Source: Anaerofustis sp. (lineage in GTDB: Bacteria > Bacillota > Clostridia > Eubacteriales > Anaerofustaceae). From it: a DNA stretch of 6,531 nt. Under the pieces are notes generated by a model. That model was not told the origin of the DNA, ran no database searches, and saw only the letters and a list, made by a program, of their open reading frames with translations. The stretch is taken from NCBI RefSeq assembly GCF_019420015.1, contig NZ_JAHZIA010000035.1, positions 1 through 6,531 on the forward strand, written 5' to 3'. A program made the translations under genes and the position numbers. Of this stretch, positions 6,407 to 6,531 are shown one piece after another. Position 1 is the first letter of the stretch, and every line of letters starts with the position of its first letter.

Positions 6407-6441
6407 CAAACATTCACAAAAAGAGGTAAAAAGGATACAAC

Positions 6442-6461
6442 TGCGTTGAGCTTATAACGCA
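6442..6461. repeat. Inverted repeat TGCGTT/AACGCA
   Basis: TGCGTT (6442-6447) and AACGCA (6456-6461) form a six-pair stem around an eight-base loop. It lies between the three-base-loop hairpin array and the terminator-like hairpin near the right edge. Nothing more can be said of its role. Confidence 0.35.
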
Positions 6462-6475
6462 ACAAGATTTCCTCG

Positions 6476-6499
6476 AAAAAAACTACCCGTTTTTTCGGG
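6476..6499 (-). terminator. Terminator-like hairpin reading leftwards at the right edge
   Basis: On the minus strand CCCG-AAAAAA-CGGG (6499-6486), then TAG, is followed by seven T residues (6482-6476). The same bases can also form CGAAAAAA (minus 6497-6490) with TTTTTTCG (minus 6481-6474). This could end a leftward gene entering from beyond the window. The four-pair GC stem is short, so confidence is modest. Confidence 0.35.
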
Positions 6500-6531
6500 A
6501 ATTGTTGCTACCGCCACCCCCTTTTTCAATG

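Noticed and set aside
6197..6531. CRISPR array or tRNA in the hairpin-rich right end
   Set aside because: The hairpin stems share no repeat sequence and have no spacers between identical units. No cloverleaf with tRNA-conserved bases could be built.

Overview
The window is AT-rich DNA from a low-GC Gram-positive bacterium, most likely an anaerobic Clostridia/Tissierellia-type Firmicute. The reasons are A/T-rich codon use, strong AAGGAGG-type ribosome binding sites, and a phage-type replication initiator and ArpU-like regulator of the kinds found in Firmicute mobile elements. The species cannot be fixed from this sequence. The content is that of a prophage, phage satellite or other phage-derived element. 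No integrase, large terminase, portal, capsid, tail or lysis gene is recognisable inside the window.

Layout. The left end (1-76) holds GC-rich hairpin repeats. Three genes then run leftwards on the minus strand in the order terS (3992-3501), a 708-residue protein of unknown function (3464-1338) and a 391-residue membrane-anchored protein of unknown function (1252-77). A divergent intergenic region (3993-4344) separates them from two rightward genes. These are a phage/plasmid replication initiator with a DUF4373-type N-terminus (4345-5148) and an ArpU/RinA-like late-transcription regulator (5771-6193). Between these two lies a 622-base AT-rich stretch without a convincing gene. The right end (6197-6531) is non-coding and packed with short hairpins. 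One hairpin family there also occurs, in inverted orientation, at the left end.

How the parts may work together (inference). The initiator would start replication, perhaps at an origin in one of the two AT-rich intergenic stretches. The ArpU-like protein would activate a late operon, and terS is the obvious late gene. The terS leader carries an extended -10 promoter on the minus strand with a poor -35. A strong intrinsic-terminator-like hairpin follows almost at once, before the terS ribosome binding site. That arrangement would suit control by activation and/or antitermination. A small terminase subunit with no large subunit beside it, together with its own initiator and late regulator, recalls phage satellites that redirect a helper phage's packaging. 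The window is too short to separate this from a rearranged or decaying prophage.

The plus strand appears C-rich and G-poor in most stretches counted, including inside the genes read from the plus strand. This suggests that the skew follows replication direction rather than gene direction.
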